DNA of 64,000 nt from Candidatus Riflebacteria bacterium HGW-Riflebacteria-2 (GCA_002839435.1 PGYA01000033.1:1-64000), one strand, 5' to 3'. Counted from the first letter of the stretch, positions 17,378 to 27,453 are shown. The notes: generated by a model not told the origin, from the letters alone. Numbers and translations are program-made.

Positions 17378-20219
17378 TAATGACGAAAGTCAGGTCATCG
17401 TCGAGTTCTTCGCGTTGGTAATGTTGCCAGAATTCACTCAGCAGCGTGTCTTTTATCTCTTCGCTATTGTGCTCGCGGTTGTTGACGACTATGTCTCTGA
17501 CACGGTCGAAACCGAAGGCGTTACCGTCAGGCCCGGCGCCTTCCGCTATGCCGTCGGTGTACAGAAGCATCAGATCGCCTGGCTGAAAGCTGCTTTCGAC
17601 GGTCAAATAATTACTGCGTTTGGGTGAAACACCCAGTGGCAAGGCTTCCTTGTCGAGAGCTTTCAGCTTGCCGTCATGGTCGCACCAGACTGGAAAGGGA
17701 TGCCCGGCATTGGCGAACTGGCAGCTGTTGTCGCGGGCATCAAAGATAAGTGCGCAGAAAGTCATGAGTTTGCGATAGTGCAGCAGTTCGAAAATCATTT
17801 CGCTCAGGCTTTTGAGCATTTCGCTCAGGCTGCGGTTCTTTCTGGCAAACCTGAATACCTGAGCTTTGACCATCGCTGTCAGTATTGAAGAGCTTACACC
17901 GTGTCCGGTTACATCGCCAAGCACTACGAGATAACGATCGTTGCCAAGAGAAAAAACATCAGCGTAGTCACCGCCCACGTCAGTAGCCATCTTGTTGTAG
18001 ATTATGCAGTCGTATCCCTCTATTTCAGGGAATTTTTCGGGAATAAGACACTGTTGAACCGCTCCAGCCAGCAGCATTTCCTTGACTTCCACCATCATCT
18101 GATTAAAAGTATCGCCCAGTTCGCCAAGCTCATCCTGACTGTTTATTTCAACACGAAAGTCTGTGTTGCGCTGGCGCAGAGCTTTCATGCCGAGGTTGAG
18201 TTCTCCGACCGGCTGAAGAAAATTCCTCGACAGCAGCAGCCCGGTAAACACAGAGATGATAAGTATAAGAGCCACTCCCTGATATATCTGAGCGCGCTGT
18301 CCGTCTATGAGAATATCGACCTGTGACTGGGGAAAAAGGCATGAGACGATGGCGCCTTTAAGCTTGATCCCAGGCAGGCAGGTGGCAAGAAACTTTTCAC
18401 CGCCATAATTTATATGGCCGGTTTCGAGAGTTTTACTTATTGCGGTAAGCTTGACCAGCTTGACCAGTTCGCTTTCGTTGCCGGCAGCTTCGGGCGTCCA
18501 TGACTGCTGCGAAGGGAAATAGGCCGTGAGTGTAAGGCCAGTGCTGCCAAGGTTATGTCGCTTTTTCAGAACGCTGCTGAGAAATTTCTCGACATTGAAA
18601 TGAACCCTGGTATTGCATGAAAAATACGTTACCCCGTCTTTTGCATCAGGATAATAGTTCCAGTACCAGTAAAAACTTGAGCCCTCGAATTCCATCTCGA
18701 CGAGCCGGCCAGGTTGTTCGTAAAAACTGCTGAAGCCAAGAACCGGGTTTTCCATCATGTTTTTAAGAATAAAGTCTGACTGACGGAGTCTTACCCGGTT
18801 CTTCGACATCTGCTCAGGCATGAAGCGCTCGAGGCAGATGAGGCCGATGATGCGGTTGATGGCTTTGATTCTGTCATTCGCGATGCCCCGCGCACTTGAA
18901 TGAATCTGTTCGAGATGTATGTTGCGCATATCGATATGATTGAAAAAATTCTCTCCTTCGAGTGAAACTCTGGCGTGTTTGCGCAAAAGCAGGTCATTGT
19001 GCAGCCAGTCGTCGGTTATCTTGTCCTGCCATTCTCTGTCATTGTAGAGTCGTTCGAAAGTGGCCAGTATCTCGTCTTCTCTTCCGGCAAAGTCGGCATC
19101 TATCTTGTAGAGGATATCCTGCATACCTTTGCGGGCTTCATTCTCGAGAACAGTGCGGCGGTCGTTGAGTCCGTTGAAACTGACCATGAAAAGCCCCAGA
19201 ATTGGCAGATACACGGCAAACACAAAAATCGTGATGAGCTTGTAGCGAATCGAAATCCGCATTCCTTCGCTGCGGTACAGGTTGCGCAGCATAATCACAA
19301 AGGCCAGGGCCAGCAGCAGGAAGCCTGATACAATCGCCGCGGCCTTGAGCCTGGAGTAATATGCAAGTGACAGTCGTTTGCCGAAATACAGCTGAAAATT
19401 GCGAAAACCGGCGCGGCGCCAGAGAAAGTCTTTGTGAACCGCTGTATTGTTTGTTCGCGTATAACCAAGACTTGCTATGGTCGCTGCTTCTGCCTCTAAT
19501 TCAGGAGCTGTCTGCCAGGTTCCATCAGCGCGTTCGAAGAATACCGGTTCGTCAGTCGAGCTGTAGAAGTTGATTCTCTGCCGGAGATGGTGTTCAAATT
19601 CTATGTTCAGGTTGAGAAAAAATATGACGCCGCTTTTGTCGTCGCTGTATGCCTGGCGTTTTTTGTGGTAAAGCAGACCAGTACTTTTGGGGTTTTCTAC
19701 GACATGGCAGGCATCATTGCTGTGTTTGATATTGCGTGGCGAAAAATAACGCCCGACCAGCTTGCCATAGTCGCCGCGACGCTCGCGTCCTTCACCTTCA
19801 TAACTGTCATCATGGGCAAAACGCCATAGATAATCAACCCCGATTTCGGTATCTTCCGGAGCCAGCCCGGTATTTAACATTTTGCCGCGTTTGTCGAAAA
19901 CGTAAACGAAAAAGCGCTGCGATATTTTTGCGAAAGTATTCTCGGCCAGCTCGCTGATTTTCTTTTCATCAAGTTTCGGCAGGGCGAGAATCTGTTCAGT
20001 AAGCGCGCGAAAATGCGGCAGAAAAATCTGCTCTGAATCCAGTTGGCGAACCAGTTCAGCTGCTTTTATCTCAGTGCTTTTCGCTGCCTGTTCTTGCCAC
20101 AGTCGGTTGTAATAGTCGATTACGTGCAGGCTAAGCAGCAGAGAAAACACTGCCGGGGTTGCTATCAGCAGAGCGTAGATAAGCACAAATCTGGCGAATC
20201 TGTTGCGTCCGCTTTCCAT
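17352..20219 (-). CDS. Membrane sensor with HAMP and SpoIIE-type PP2C phosphatase domain (paralogue)
   Basis: Same architecture and length class as the convergent neighbour: an N-terminal membrane segment, a first sensor region, central membrane pair, second sensor region, a membrane segment before HAMP (LNLGMKALRQRNTDFRVE), then the phosphatase with GGDYADV, GDVTGHGVSSSIL, YTDGIAEG and DDDLTF. All metal acids are intact. I start it at 20219 (MESGRNRFARF) and reject the longer frame to 20276, because that extension lies inside the recA terminator hairpin. Sensor regions differ clearly from those of the neighbour, so the pair may read different signals into one partner-switching pathway. Confidence 0.9.
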   Translation of the reverse strand: MESGRNRFARFVLIYALLIATPAVFSLLLSLHVIDYYNRLWQEQAAKSTEIKAAELVRQLDSEQIFLPHFRALTEQILALPKLDEKKISELAENTFAKISQRFFVYVFDKRGKMLNTGLAPEDTEIGVDYLWRFAHDDSYEGEGRERRGDYGKLVGRYFSPRNIKHSNDACHVVENPKSTGLLYHKKRQAYSDDKSGVIFFLNLNIEFEHHLRQRINFYSSTDEPVFFERADGTWQTAPELEAEAATIASLGYTRTNNTAVHKDFLWRRAGFRNFQLYFGKRLSLAYYSRLKAAAIVSGFLLLALAFVIMLRNLYRSEGMRISIRYKLITIFVFAVYLPILGLFMVSFNGLNDRRTVLENEARKGMQDILYKIDADFAGREDEILATFERLYNDREWQDKITDDWLHNDLLLRKHARVSLEGENFFNHIDMRNIHLEQIHSSARGIANDRIKAINRIIGLICLERFMPEQMSKNRVRLRQSDFILKNMMENPVLGFSSFYEQPGRLVEMEFEGSSFYWYWNYYPDAKDGVTYFSCNTRVHFNVEKFLSSVLKKRHNLGSTGLTLTAYFPSQQSWTPEAAGNESELVKLVKLTAISKTLETGHINYGGEKFLATCLPGIKLKGAIVSCLFPQSQVDILIDGQRAQIYQGVALILIISVFTGLLLSRNFLQPVGELNLGMKALRQRNTDFRVEINSQDELGELGDTFNQMMVEVKEMLLAGAVQQCLIPEKFPEIEGYDCIIYNKMATDVGGDYADVFSLGNDRYLVVLGDVTGHGVSSSILTAMVKAQVFRFARKNRSLSEMLKSLSEMIFELLHYRKLMTFCALIFDARDNSCQFANAGHPFPVWCDHDGKLKALDKEALPLGVSPKRSNYLTVESSFQPGDLMLLYTDGIAEGAGPDGNAFGFDRVRDIVVNNREHNSEEIKDTLLSEFWQHYQREELDDDLTFVIIRRRRQGV

Positions 20220-20241
20220 GTCGCCTTGCCTTTCACCTTTT

Positions 20242-20282
20242 AAAAACCGGGGCTGTATGCGCCTGTTGGCGTACACAGCCCC
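20242..20282 (-). terminator. Intrinsic terminator of recA
   Basis: A 15-bp stem with one mismatch (20268-20282 with 20249-20263, loop of four) is followed on the - strand by GG and a five-base T tract (complement of 20242-20246). It lies 20 bases after the recA stop and before the phosphatase start at 20219. Confidence 0.85.
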
Positions 20283-20302
20283 GATACGTTCATTGTCGAT
20301 GC

Positions 20303-21376
20303 TTATTTGCGGGCAGACTTTTTCTTGTCTTCGCTGGCTTTAGCCTCTACTGCCGGTGCTGGTGTTTCGTTGCCGATCATACCGAGAGCTTTTTTGACCC
20401 TGAGCACGATTTCGCCGAAGACGTCGGGGTTATCGCGCAGGAACTGTTTTGAGTTTTCGCGGCCCTGACCCATTCTGACATCGCCAAATGAATACCAGGC
20501 GCCTGACTTGTTTACTATATTAGAGTTTTCTGCGATATCGAGAACTTCGCCCTCGGTCGAAATACCATGGCCGAACATCATGTCGAAGCGGGCCTTGCGG
20601 AAAGGCGGGGCAACCTTATTCTTGACCACTTTAACTTCGGTGACGAAACCGGTGGCTTCATCGCCTTCCTTGATTGCTTCCTTGCGGCGGATATCGATGC
20701 GTACTGACGAGAAAAACTTGAGTGCGCGGCCGCCCGGGGTGGTTTCTGGATTACCGAACATGACACCGATTTTCTCACGGATCTGGTTGATGAAAATGCA
20801 GACACAGCGAGATTTGCTGACGACCGGTGTAAGTTTGCGCATTGCCTGTGACATCAGGCGAGCCTGCATGCCAACGGTTGCATCGCCCATGTCGCCATCG
20901 ATTTCGGCTTTGCTGGTCAGGGCCGCTACTGAGTCGAGAACGATGATATCGATAGCGTTGCTGCGCACCAGCATTTCCGTAATTTCAAGGGCTTCTTCAC
21001 CGCTGCTGGGCTGGGCGATCAGCAGGTTTTCGGTATCGACTCCAAGCTTTTTGGCATAAACCGGATCGAGAGCATGTTCTACATCAATAAAAGCTGCCTG
21101 TCCGCCAGCTTTCTGGGCCTGGGCAATAACATGCAGGGAAACCGTTGTTTTACCTGAAGATTCTGGCCCGAAAACTTCGACGATACGGCCGCGCGGCATG
21201 CCGCCAACACCGAGAGCGTAGTCGAGAGAGAGCGAGCCGGTCGGAATTGCTTCGACCTGCAGGTGTCTGGAACTGCCAAGTCGCATTACAGCGCCTTTGC
21301 CGAACTGTTTTTCTATGCTGGTAATTGCGGTTTCGAGTGATTTCTGACGATCGGGGGTCTGTTGATTTTCAGCCAC
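20303..21376 (-). CDS. recA: RecA recombinase
   Basis: Strand-exchange ATPase of homologous recombination and SOS induction. Walker [10 protein letters not shown] starts at residue 70; other blocks are [48 protein letters not shown] and [27 protein letters not shown]. The 357 residues, with a short Lys-rich tail, are typical. It begins with GTG after AGGAGG. It is transcribed alone, with its own terminator, and diverges from anmK. No obvious LexA-type box was found in the 150-base divergent gap. Confidence 0.98.
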   Translation of the reverse strand: MAENQQTPDRQKSLETAITSIEKQFGKGAVMRLGSSRHLQVEAIPTGSLSLDYALGVGGMPRGRIVEVFGPESSGKTTVSLHVIAQAQKAGGQAAFIDVEHALDPVYAKKLGVDTENLLIAQPSSGEEALEITEMLVRSNAIDIIVLDSVAALTSKAEIDGDMGDATVGMQARLMSQAMRKLTPVVSKSRCVCIFINQIREKIGVMFGNPETTPGGRALKFFSSVRIDIRRKEAIKEGDEATGFVTEVKVVKNKVAPPFRKARFDMMFGHGISTEGEVLDIAENSNIVNKSGAWYSFGDVRMGQGRENSKQFLRDNPDVFGEIVLRVKKALGMIGNETPAPAVEAKASEDKKKSARK

Positions 21377-21386
21377 TTTAAAAGTG
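21374..21386. other. Palindrome covering the recA start codon
   Basis: CACTTTAAAAGTG is a 13-base palindrome with a one-base centre. It spans the recA GTG start codon and the spacer up to the AGGAGG site. It could weakly occlude initiation or act as a protein-binding site; no evidence favours either. Confidence 0.3.
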
Positions 21387-21473
21387 CCTCCTCAAAATAT
21401 TTCCTACAGTCTATCACACTCGCAACAGCAAAACCAATAGCCCCGACCTAAAATCCGAAAAGAAAGTTGTTGC

Positions 21474-21502
21474 TTGAAAAATGATGGTTTGCGCGCTATT
21501 TT
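21474..21502 (+). promoter_or_regulatory. Sigma-70-type promoter of anmK
   Basis: -35 TTGAAA (21474-21479), 17-base spacer, -10 TATTTT (21497-21502). Initiation near 21509 leaves a short leader carrying TGGAGG before the anmK ATG. Confidence 0.55.
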
Positions 21503-21526
21503 GTCGCTATTCTGACTGGAGGCTGT

Positions 21527-22672
21527 ATGACTGAAAAACGGGTCAAAATTCTCGGTATGATGAGTGGCACAAGCGGCGACGCCATCGACGGCGCCATGGT
21601 TGCGTTCGATCGTTCAGGTGCCTGCGAATTGCTCTGGTTTGACAGCTGCAGCTTTCGGCCGGTAGAGTTCGAGCGAATTCAAAAACTCATGCGCGCTGCC
21701 GATGCTCGCGATATAACTCTTGGCGCCAGCTATATTGCCGAGCTTTACGCCCGTGCCTGCCAGCAATTTTTTGCAAGTGGCCACGAACGCCCTGATTATA
21801 TCGCGGCTCACGGTCAGACTATTTACCATCAGCCGCAAGCGGTTGACTGGGATGGAATAACTCTCACTGGTTCGTTGCAGTTGCTCAATGGCAGCCTGCT
21901 TGCGCGTCGCACCGGTGTTCCGGTAATCTGTGACTTCCGTGCGGCCGACATGGCGGCTGGCGGCCAGGGCGCACCACTGGTTCCTTTTGCCGATCTTTTT
22001 CTCTTCGGAAAAAAGGCAAGACGCGATCTGCTGCTGCTGAATATCGGCGGCATGGCCAATGTCAGCGCTATTCGTGCGGGAAAAAGACCGCAGATGGTGT
22101 GCGCATTCGATATTGGCCCCGGCAACGTGCTGATGGATGCAGCTATGCAGCGGGCCGGACTCGGTAACTATGACCGCGACGGCCAGCTTGCAGCATCCGG
22201 TCGCAGTAATCGGCAGACGGTCGAGCGCTTCCTTGCCGATCCATATTTTACTGCGCCGCCGCCTAAGTCTACTGGTCGCGAGTATTTTAATGCCGATCGT
22301 CTTGACCAGATCGCCGCCTGGCAGGCACAGGCCCTGTCGCCAGCTGACCTGCTGGCGACCCTTCTCGATATTACGGTCGATTCAATTGCTGCCGCTGTCA
22401 AAGCACTTTCCGGTCAGATCAGATTTCCCGCCGATCTGGCGGTTTCCGGTGGTGGAGCGCTTAATCCTGAATTGATGCGCCGGTTGGCTGTCAGTCTCGA
22501 AAACATCGTGACTGTAACCAGCTGTGATTTTTTGGGTGTGCCGGTAATGGCCAAAGAGGCAATAGCATTCGCCGTTCTTGGTTACGCTTTTGTGAGACGC
22601 CGGCCTGGCAATCTACCGGCCGCTACCGGAGCTTTGGCAAAAATCGTCCTGGGTGGGTATTATCCAGCCTGA
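21527..22672 (+). CDS. anmK: Anhydro-N-acetylmuramic acid kinase
   Basis: Phosphorylates and opens 1,6-anhydroMurNAc released from murein, feeding wall recycling. Family signatures: GMMSGTSGDAIDGAMVAFD at the N-terminus, AAHGQTIYHQP, NIGGMANVS, AFDIGPGNVLMDAAM and SGGGALNPELM. Length (381) is standard for the sugar-kinase/Hsp70-fold enzyme. It has its own promoter and a GGAGG site, and is monocistronic. Its presence implies peptidoglycan with anhydro ends, made by lytic transglycosylases, consistent with a diderm recycling pathway. Confidence 0.95.
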   Translation: MTEKRVKILGMMSGTSGDAIDGAMVAFDRSGACELLWFDSCSFRPVEFERIQKLMRAADARDITLGASYIAELYARACQQFFASGHERPDYIAAHGQTIYHQPQAVDWDGITLTGSLQLLNGSLLARRTGVPVICDFRAADMAAGGQGAPLVPFADLFLFGKKARRDLLLLNIGGMANVSAIRAGKRPQMVCAFDIGPGNVLMDAAMQRAGLGNYDRDGQLAASGRSNRQTVERFLADPYFTAPPPKSTGREYFNADRLDQIAAWQAQALSPADLLATLLDITVDSIAAAVKALSGQIRFPADLAVSGGGALNPELMRRLAVSLENIVTVTSCDFLGVPVMAKEAIAFAVLGYAFVRRRPGNLPAATGALAKIVLGGYYPA

Positions 22673-22682
22673 AGCTTTTATT

Positions 22683-23972
22683 TCAGCGGGCGAAATCGAG
22701 GCGCAATATCTGATAATCGATGCTTTCGGTATCAGCCAGGCTGATATTATCGGGGGCGCGTATGATGATATCTTTTTTCTGCTGTTCGTAGAGTCGACCG
22801 TGTGGCAGCAGTTCGGCGGAAAATGTCTTTTCGCCGGAAATCCTTGATTTTACGATGATTTTAAGCAATACCTGAGTAATTTCAAGATGGGTCAGGTTGA
22901 GGCAACTGATGTTGAGCTCACGCAGATGCAGCTGTGGGTCTATCTCAAGTTTGATGATGCGATGCAAAGCCCGGCTGAAGATCTGATCCCATAGGGCTTT
23001 ATAAGGCGACTCTGCATCCAGTCTGGTGATAAACTGCCGGTGCAGATCGATCAATTCGGCATAAAAACCGCGGTTTTCAAGAACCAGCGAGATTGGCAGC
23101 AGCCAGCCAGGATTTTTCGTATGTATAAACGCTGTCAGTGCTACCGACAGAATCTCTGGTTCGCGTTCAGGAATGGCAGCTTTTTCGATTAACGAATCGA
23201 TGCTGTTGGCGCCATGCATCGCTGGCAAAGTGGCGCTGGCCAGATCGGAGGGTGGTTTTATGCGCATGGCAATGTTCACCCATTCGCGCAGGGATACCGG
23301 TGCGACTGAGTCGAGAACCATAAACTCGAAATAGCCGGGGTTGTTTGTGCGAAAAACCCTGCCAATATAGCCTTTGTCGCCAACCGGAAAAATGAAGCCG
23401 CGATGGTGTGCATCCCAGCGCGCCTCGAATATTCTGCCGGTTATTCCCTCGCTGGCAAAAAACTGTGCTTTGAAAACCAGGCGGATCGGATGCCAGGTTG
23501 CCCGCAAAATCGTCTGCAGAAATTGCAACATTGAAGATGGCATAAACCAGCGGGCAAAGCCTGTTTTCGTGAATGTTATGGTTCGCGCTTCTTTCTGGGC
23601 GAGTATTGTTATTTGTCTGGCCTCACGTCGTGGCGATGTTTTGAAATCAATGCGGTCACGGCTGATCTTGACCGGAGTGAATGATTCCGGGATCTTGAAC
23701 TCGGTTTCATTGATGGTGACCTTGTAAACTGCACCGACTTCAGCGGTACTGACCAGATTGATTTCTTCGGGAGCCTGCAAAAAAACTTCAGGTGGCAGCT
23801 TAAGGGTTTTGCTGTAGTGGTCGCGGGTGACCATCGGTATTACGATGAACAGCATGAACGGAATAAACGTGACAATAGCTATGATTACTGCTTTTGCCCG
23901 TAGCGACAAGCCTTCTTCCTGTTCTGGCTGCCAGTTTTTTTTCTTTTTTGGTTTTTCTTCGGTGCTGGACAA
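22683..23972 (-). CDS. Unrecognised single-pass membrane protein
   Basis: I do not recognise a family. A Lys-rich cytoplasmic N-terminus (KPKKKKNW) is followed by one strong membrane segment (about 28-48), then about 380 residues likely outside the cytoplasm, mixed alpha/beta in composition, with no repeats or Cys pairs. It starts with TTG, two bases after the stop of the TPR gene. It is the last gene of the sugar-transporter unit and ends ten bases from the anmK stop, with no visible terminator. Probably expressed with the transporter genes, but no function can be given. Confidence 0.75.
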   Translation of the reverse strand: MSSTEEKPKKKKNWQPEQEEGLSLRAKAVIIAIVTFIPFMLFIVIPMVTRDHYSKTLKLPPEVFLQAPEEINLVSTAEVGAVYKVTINETEFKIPESFTPVKISRDRIDFKTSPRREARQITILAQKEARTITFTKTGFARWFMPSSMLQFLQTILRATWHPIRLVFKAQFFASEGITGRIFEARWDAHHRGFIFPVGDKGYIGRVFRTNNPGYFEFMVLDSVAPVSLREWVNIAMRIKPPSDLASATLPAMHGANSIDSLIEKAAIPEREPEILSVALTAFIHTKNPGWLLPISLVLENRGFYAELIDLHRQFITRLDAESPYKALWDQIFSRALHRIIKLEIDPQLHLRELNISCLNLTHLEITQVLLKIIVKSRISGEKTFSAELLPHGRLYEQQKKDIIIRAPDNISLADTESIDYQILRLDFAR

Positions 23973-23974
23973 GA

Positions 23975-25096
23975 TTATAACCCGTCGGTTTCTTCTGGCT
24001 TTTCAAGCATGTCCGCCAATGCTGATTCAACATTTTCGATAATCGGGCTGTTGGGAAACTTCTGCTGAATGCTGCGGTAAACCTCGATTGCTTCGTCTAC
24101 CCGGTTCAGGGCAGTCAACACCTCTGCTCTGGTAAACAGCATGCGGTCGAGCAGAGGACTTTCGGCACTGCCGAGTTCATGATTCTGCAGCAGTTCAAGT
24201 GCGGTTTCCCAGCGGTCACAGTTGATGTGACTGGTGACGTCGATGTAAAAGGAAAGTGCTTCAGGGTGCGCAAGATTCTGTGATATCAGTTCTATTTCAC
24301 GCTGCGCCGAATCGGTGAAAAGATTTTGACTGAATTCAAGCACGATCTTCTGGTAGAGTTCAAGAGCGCCTTTGAAATCCTTGAGAAACTTGCGTGACTC
24401 GGCCAGATAAAAAAGACTTTCGATAAAGGCGCTCGAAGATATTTCACCAGTGGATGAAGAAACCGCCTGGCTGTAATAATCGAGAGCTTCAAGATACTGG
24501 CCGCCATGAAAGGCAATAGCTCCACGGTTCATGAGAATATTGTAGTGGTTTCCTTCGGTGAACCCCTGATGGGCAAGAATCAGCTGTGCCTTTTGCAGCT
24601 GGTAAAATTCGAGCCGGTAGAGCTCGGGTGGGCCAAAATCATGATAGGCCACCAGATGTCGCGTGCAGACCGCGGGCTGGTTGCCATGCGTTGAAACAAA
24701 GACTTCGCGGCATATCAGCGGGTTGTTTTCGTTCGGGCTTTCCGGAAAAATCTTTTTGAAATCAGCAGCGCTGCTGTATATGTGCATGATAACGTCGATT
24801 CCGTCAGGGTGTCGCAGCAGTGCAATGATTTCAAAGCAGCCATCACCATCGAGGTCATGTTTTATCAGGTCGGCGGGCAGCAGGCCGTCATAAGAATCAA
24901 TGACCTGGAGCATGCCACCAGGCTTTTTCAATAGCAGCCGGGTCGTCTCATTCTGATCGACTGAGTTTTCTTCAAGCAGTATTTCGCCAAGTCCTTCTAT
25001 TTCGACGTTGATGGAAAGCTGCTTTTCCTGTCCAGCTGCGGTAAAGGCAAACATCATCATCAGCAGCAGAATCGAAAAAGCTAGATTATTCCTCAT
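23975..25096 (-). CDS. Secreted TPR-repeat protein
   Basis: Begins with a clear Sec signal (about 1-22, LLLMMMFAFTAAGQ). Residues about 60-120 contain DLDGDGCFEIIALL, an FG-GAP/VCBS-like calcium-loop pattern. From about 190 on there are TPR-like helical repeats (AIAFHGGQYLEALDYYSQAV, FKGALELYQKIVLEF, LNRVDEAIEVYRSIQQKFP). It probably acts as a periplasmic or surface scaffold. One base overlaps the DHH gene upstream (TGATG), so it is co-translated with it. The partner is unknown. Confidence 0.75.
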   Translation of the reverse strand: MRNNLAFSILLLMMMFAFTAAGQEKQLSINVEIEGLGEILLEENSVDQNETTRLLLKKPGGMLQVIDSYDGLLPADLIKHDLDGDGCFEIIALLRHPDGIDVIMHIYSSAADFKKIFPESPNENNPLICREVFVSTHGNQPAVCTRHLVAYHDFGPPELYRLEFYQLQKAQLILAHQGFTEGNHYNILMNRGAIAFHGGQYLEALDYYSQAVSSSTGEISSSAFIESLFYLAESRKFLKDFKGALELYQKIVLEFSQNLFTDSAQREIELISQNLAHPEALSFYIDVTSHINCDRWETALELLQNHELGSAESPLLDRMLFTRAEVLTALNRVDEAIEVYRSIQQKFPNSPIIENVESALADMLEKPEETDGL

Positions 25097-26109
25097 CAGG
25101 CGTTTTCCTGTCTGGCGAAAAAGTTATTGACCTGTTTGGTCATGAGTTCTATGGCTTCTTTAGCCAGGTCATCAACGGCGATCGCACGGCTGCAGCCAGA
25201 GGCCGGCACATGGCCACCACCACCCATGGCAACCGCCACTTCTTTAACATCGATCCCACCGCGCGAGCGGAATTCGCAGAAGCTCATGCCGTCCTCGCGC
25301 TCGAAGATAACCACACTGGCAAAGGTCTCGTTGATCGACAGCATCTGGTTAAACAGCCCGCTTGCGAAAACATTACCAAAAGAAGCTTTGAGCCGGGCCA
25401 GATCGCTTTGCCGAATGACCAGCGTGGCCAGCCGGTTCTGGCAGTGCAGCTGGAAATTGCTCAGTCCAAAGCCCTGTACACGCAGGTCTGTTTCGGATTT
25501 ACCTGAATTGAGCAGGTTGAGTATCGGCGTGGTATTGACACCGGTCTGTAATATCTTTGCCGCCGCCAGGTGGGCCGAGGCACGTATTCCTTCATTTTGA
25601 AAGGAACGCGAGTCGGTTACCAGCCCAAGCATCAGGCTCAGTGCCACTTCACTGTCGAAAGGCAGTTCGGCGTGATGAAGCAGCGCCGCCACCATTTCGC
25701 AGGCTGACGAAGCACCGGTATCGACGTAGTTTATGTCGCCAAACATGGTGTTACTGGCGTGGTGATCGATATTGATCAGACAGGTTTTTTCAGGGTTGCG
25801 TTTGAAAGTAAAGCCGGTGCGCGATTCGTCGCCCGAATCGAGAATGATGATGAGGTCGTGGTCAGAATCGATAACTGGCTGCCGCAGCAGTTCGACCGGC
25901 GGAAAAACAAAGGCGAAGCGTTCAGGCACGCCGTCGAGAAGGGCGGTGTCTACCTTTTTGCCTGCTTTTAACAGCGATTTTACCAGGCCAGAAACCGAGC
26001 CGGTCGCGTCGCCGTCGGGTCGCAGATGGGCAGCAACCAGTATTCTGCTGCTGTCGGCTATCAGAGTTGTTATCTTAGAAACTACCGGTAATAATTCAGT
26101 GGGTAGCAT
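25096..26109 (-). CDS. DHH/DHHA1 phosphoesterase, second NrnA-like paralogue
   Basis: Full set of family motifs: HLRPDGDATGS, LDSGDESR (motif II with Asp), NIDHHASN (the DHH triad), SSACEMVAALL and C-terminal GGGHVPASG. Length is 337. It is a paralogue of the copy at 5849-6859 but lies in the sugar-transporter unit, overlapping the binding-protein gene by 14 bases. Because its motif II is canonical while the operon copy has Glu there, this may be the more active nuclease. It could act on nanoRNA, pAp or linear dinucleotides; the substrate cannot be read from sequence. Confidence 0.87.
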   Translation of the reverse strand: MLPTELLPVVSKITTLIADSSRILVAAHLRPDGDATGSVSGLVKSLLKAGKKVDTALLDGVPERFAFVFPPVELLRQPVIDSDHDLIIILDSGDESRTGFTFKRNPEKTCLINIDHHASNTMFGDINYVDTGASSACEMVAALLHHAELPFDSEVALSLMLGLVTDSRSFQNEGIRASAHLAAAKILQTGVNTTPILNLLNSGKSETDLRVQGFGLSNFQLHCQNRLATLVIRQSDLARLKASFGNVFASGLFNQMLSINETFASVVIFEREDGMSFCEFRSRGGIDVKEVAVAMGGGGHVPASGCSRAIAVDDLAKEAIELMTKQVNNFFARQENA

Positions 26110-27451
26110 GTCTTAATATCGCGTCCACATCTTTTCCCATCTGCTGACAGTAATTTTCTGCCGGCTCCATTTCGAGTGTCGCCCTTTCAAGATGATCGGC
26201 CATGAGGTCACGCACTTCGAACCAGACGCTCAGGCGCGGTTCAAAATAGCAGTAGTCAAGCTGAACGTAGGGGGCAGCCATGTTCGGGTCTTTTTCGAGT
26301 GCTTTTTGCATATAATCGCTGGCCAGCGAAGACTTGCGAACAGGCAGGTAAGTCGTTCTGATGCTCCATTCGGCACCGATTTCGGTCGAGGTGAACCACT
26401 TGATAAAGTCCCAGGCTCCGGCGATCTTTTTCGGGTCGCCGTTGTTGAATATGTTAATGTTGCTGCCCGACAGAATGACGCCGCGGTTGATCTCGCTTTC
26501 ATTGATCGTCATTTCAGGATTCGGCTTGATTATGTATCCGGGCAGTGGCGCAACACCAAAGTTGAATTCTATACTGTTTTCCATGAAAACCTTGCTGACG
26601 ATACTGCTTTCGATAATAGCGCATTTGCCTGCGATAAAGTCGTTCTGATGGTCGAAGCCCTGTCCCTCACGGGCAATGCCTTCTTTCAACATATTCTGCA
26701 GATAGGCCAGGGCGTTTATCGCGGGCTGATCGGCAAAATGCGACTTGCGACCGTCGTCGCTGACGATCTTGCCACCATATTGCAGAATGCGGTTCAAGAA
26801 AGACCAGACGTTGGCCTTGCTGCAGCCATAACCGTAGACTGAATTGTCGGCTCCCGGCGTGGTGCGATGATATTCGGTGATGATGCGGCAATATTTAACC
26901 ATTTCTTCAAGCGTGCGCGGAGGCTGCTCCGGGTCCAGGCCGACTCTGGTGAAAATATCTTTGTTGTAATAAAGCACAGGCACGCTCTTGTTGAAAGGAA
27001 ACGAGTAGAGTTTGCCATCGAAAGTGTTGTTATCGAGCAGAACGGGAATGATGTCGCCCTTGATATCCTCTGTTTCTGAGGCGATCAGGTCGTCAAGGCA
27101 GACGATCTTGTTATGCCTTATGAACTTCTTGGTGAGAGTTTCATAGTTTTGTGAGATGTCAGGGGCTTCTTTGGCGACCAGCGAAGCGAGAACCTTCTTG
27201 GCCAGGGTGTCGTAGCTGCCCATGTTAACGCTTTTGATAAAATAGTTGCTCTGACTCTTGTTGTAACGGGTTACCAGGTCGTCCATCACGATACCAAGGG
27301 GGCCGCCCATGGCATGCCAGAATACCACCTGGGTTCTGCCTTCAGAACTGGCGTCAATCATCGCTGCCCCGGCGCTTTTTTTGTCGTCGTCGATGATCGC
27401 GAATACTATGATCAGCCAGCATAAAAATGTAGCAATCAGAAAGTTACGCAT
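26096..27451 (-). CDS. Sugar ABC transporter solute-binding protein (family 1)
   Basis: Extracytoplasmic binding protein of the glycerol-phosphate/oligosaccharide type (UgpB/MalE-like). It has an N-terminal hydrophobic signal (LIATFLCWLIIVFAII), then TQVVFWHAMGGPLGIVMDDLVTRYN, KAVPDI-like APDISQNYE and the KSVPVLYYNKDIFTRVGLDPEQPPRTLEEM block typical of the family. Length is 451. It has AAGGAG before the ATG. It follows the two permeases by two bases. No lipobox is obvious, so it may be anchored by an uncleaved signal or be periplasmic. Confidence 0.9.
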   Translation of the reverse strand: MRNFLIATFLCWLIIVFAIIDDDKKSAGAAMIDASSEGRTQVVFWHAMGGPLGIVMDDLVTRYNKSQSNYFIKSVNMGSYDTLAKKVLASLVAKEAPDISQNYETLTKKFIRHNKIVCLDDLIASETEDIKGDIIPVLLDNNTFDGKLYSFPFNKSVPVLYYNKDIFTRVGLDPEQPPRTLEEMVKYCRIITEYHRTTPGADNSVYGYGCSKANVWSFLNRILQYGGKIVSDDGRKSHFADQPAINALAYLQNMLKEGIAREGQGFDHQNDFIAGKCAIIESSIVSKVFMENSIEFNFGVAPLPGYIIKPNPEMTINESEINRGVILSGSNINIFNNGDPKKIAGAWDFIKWFTSTEIGAEWSIRTTYLPVRKSSLASDYMQKALEKDPNMAAPYVQLDYCYFEPRLSVWFEVRDLMADHLERATLEMEPAENYCQQMGKDVDAILRHATH

Positions 27452-27453
27452 AA

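Noticed and set aside
20220..20276. N-terminal extension of the phosphatase at 17352
   Set aside because: It lies in the recA terminator hairpin; the ATG at 20219 has a suitable upstream purine-rich site.
21377..21526. LexA box upstream of recA
   Set aside because: No CTGT-N8-ACAG, GAAC-N4-GTTC or similar palindrome was found in the gap.
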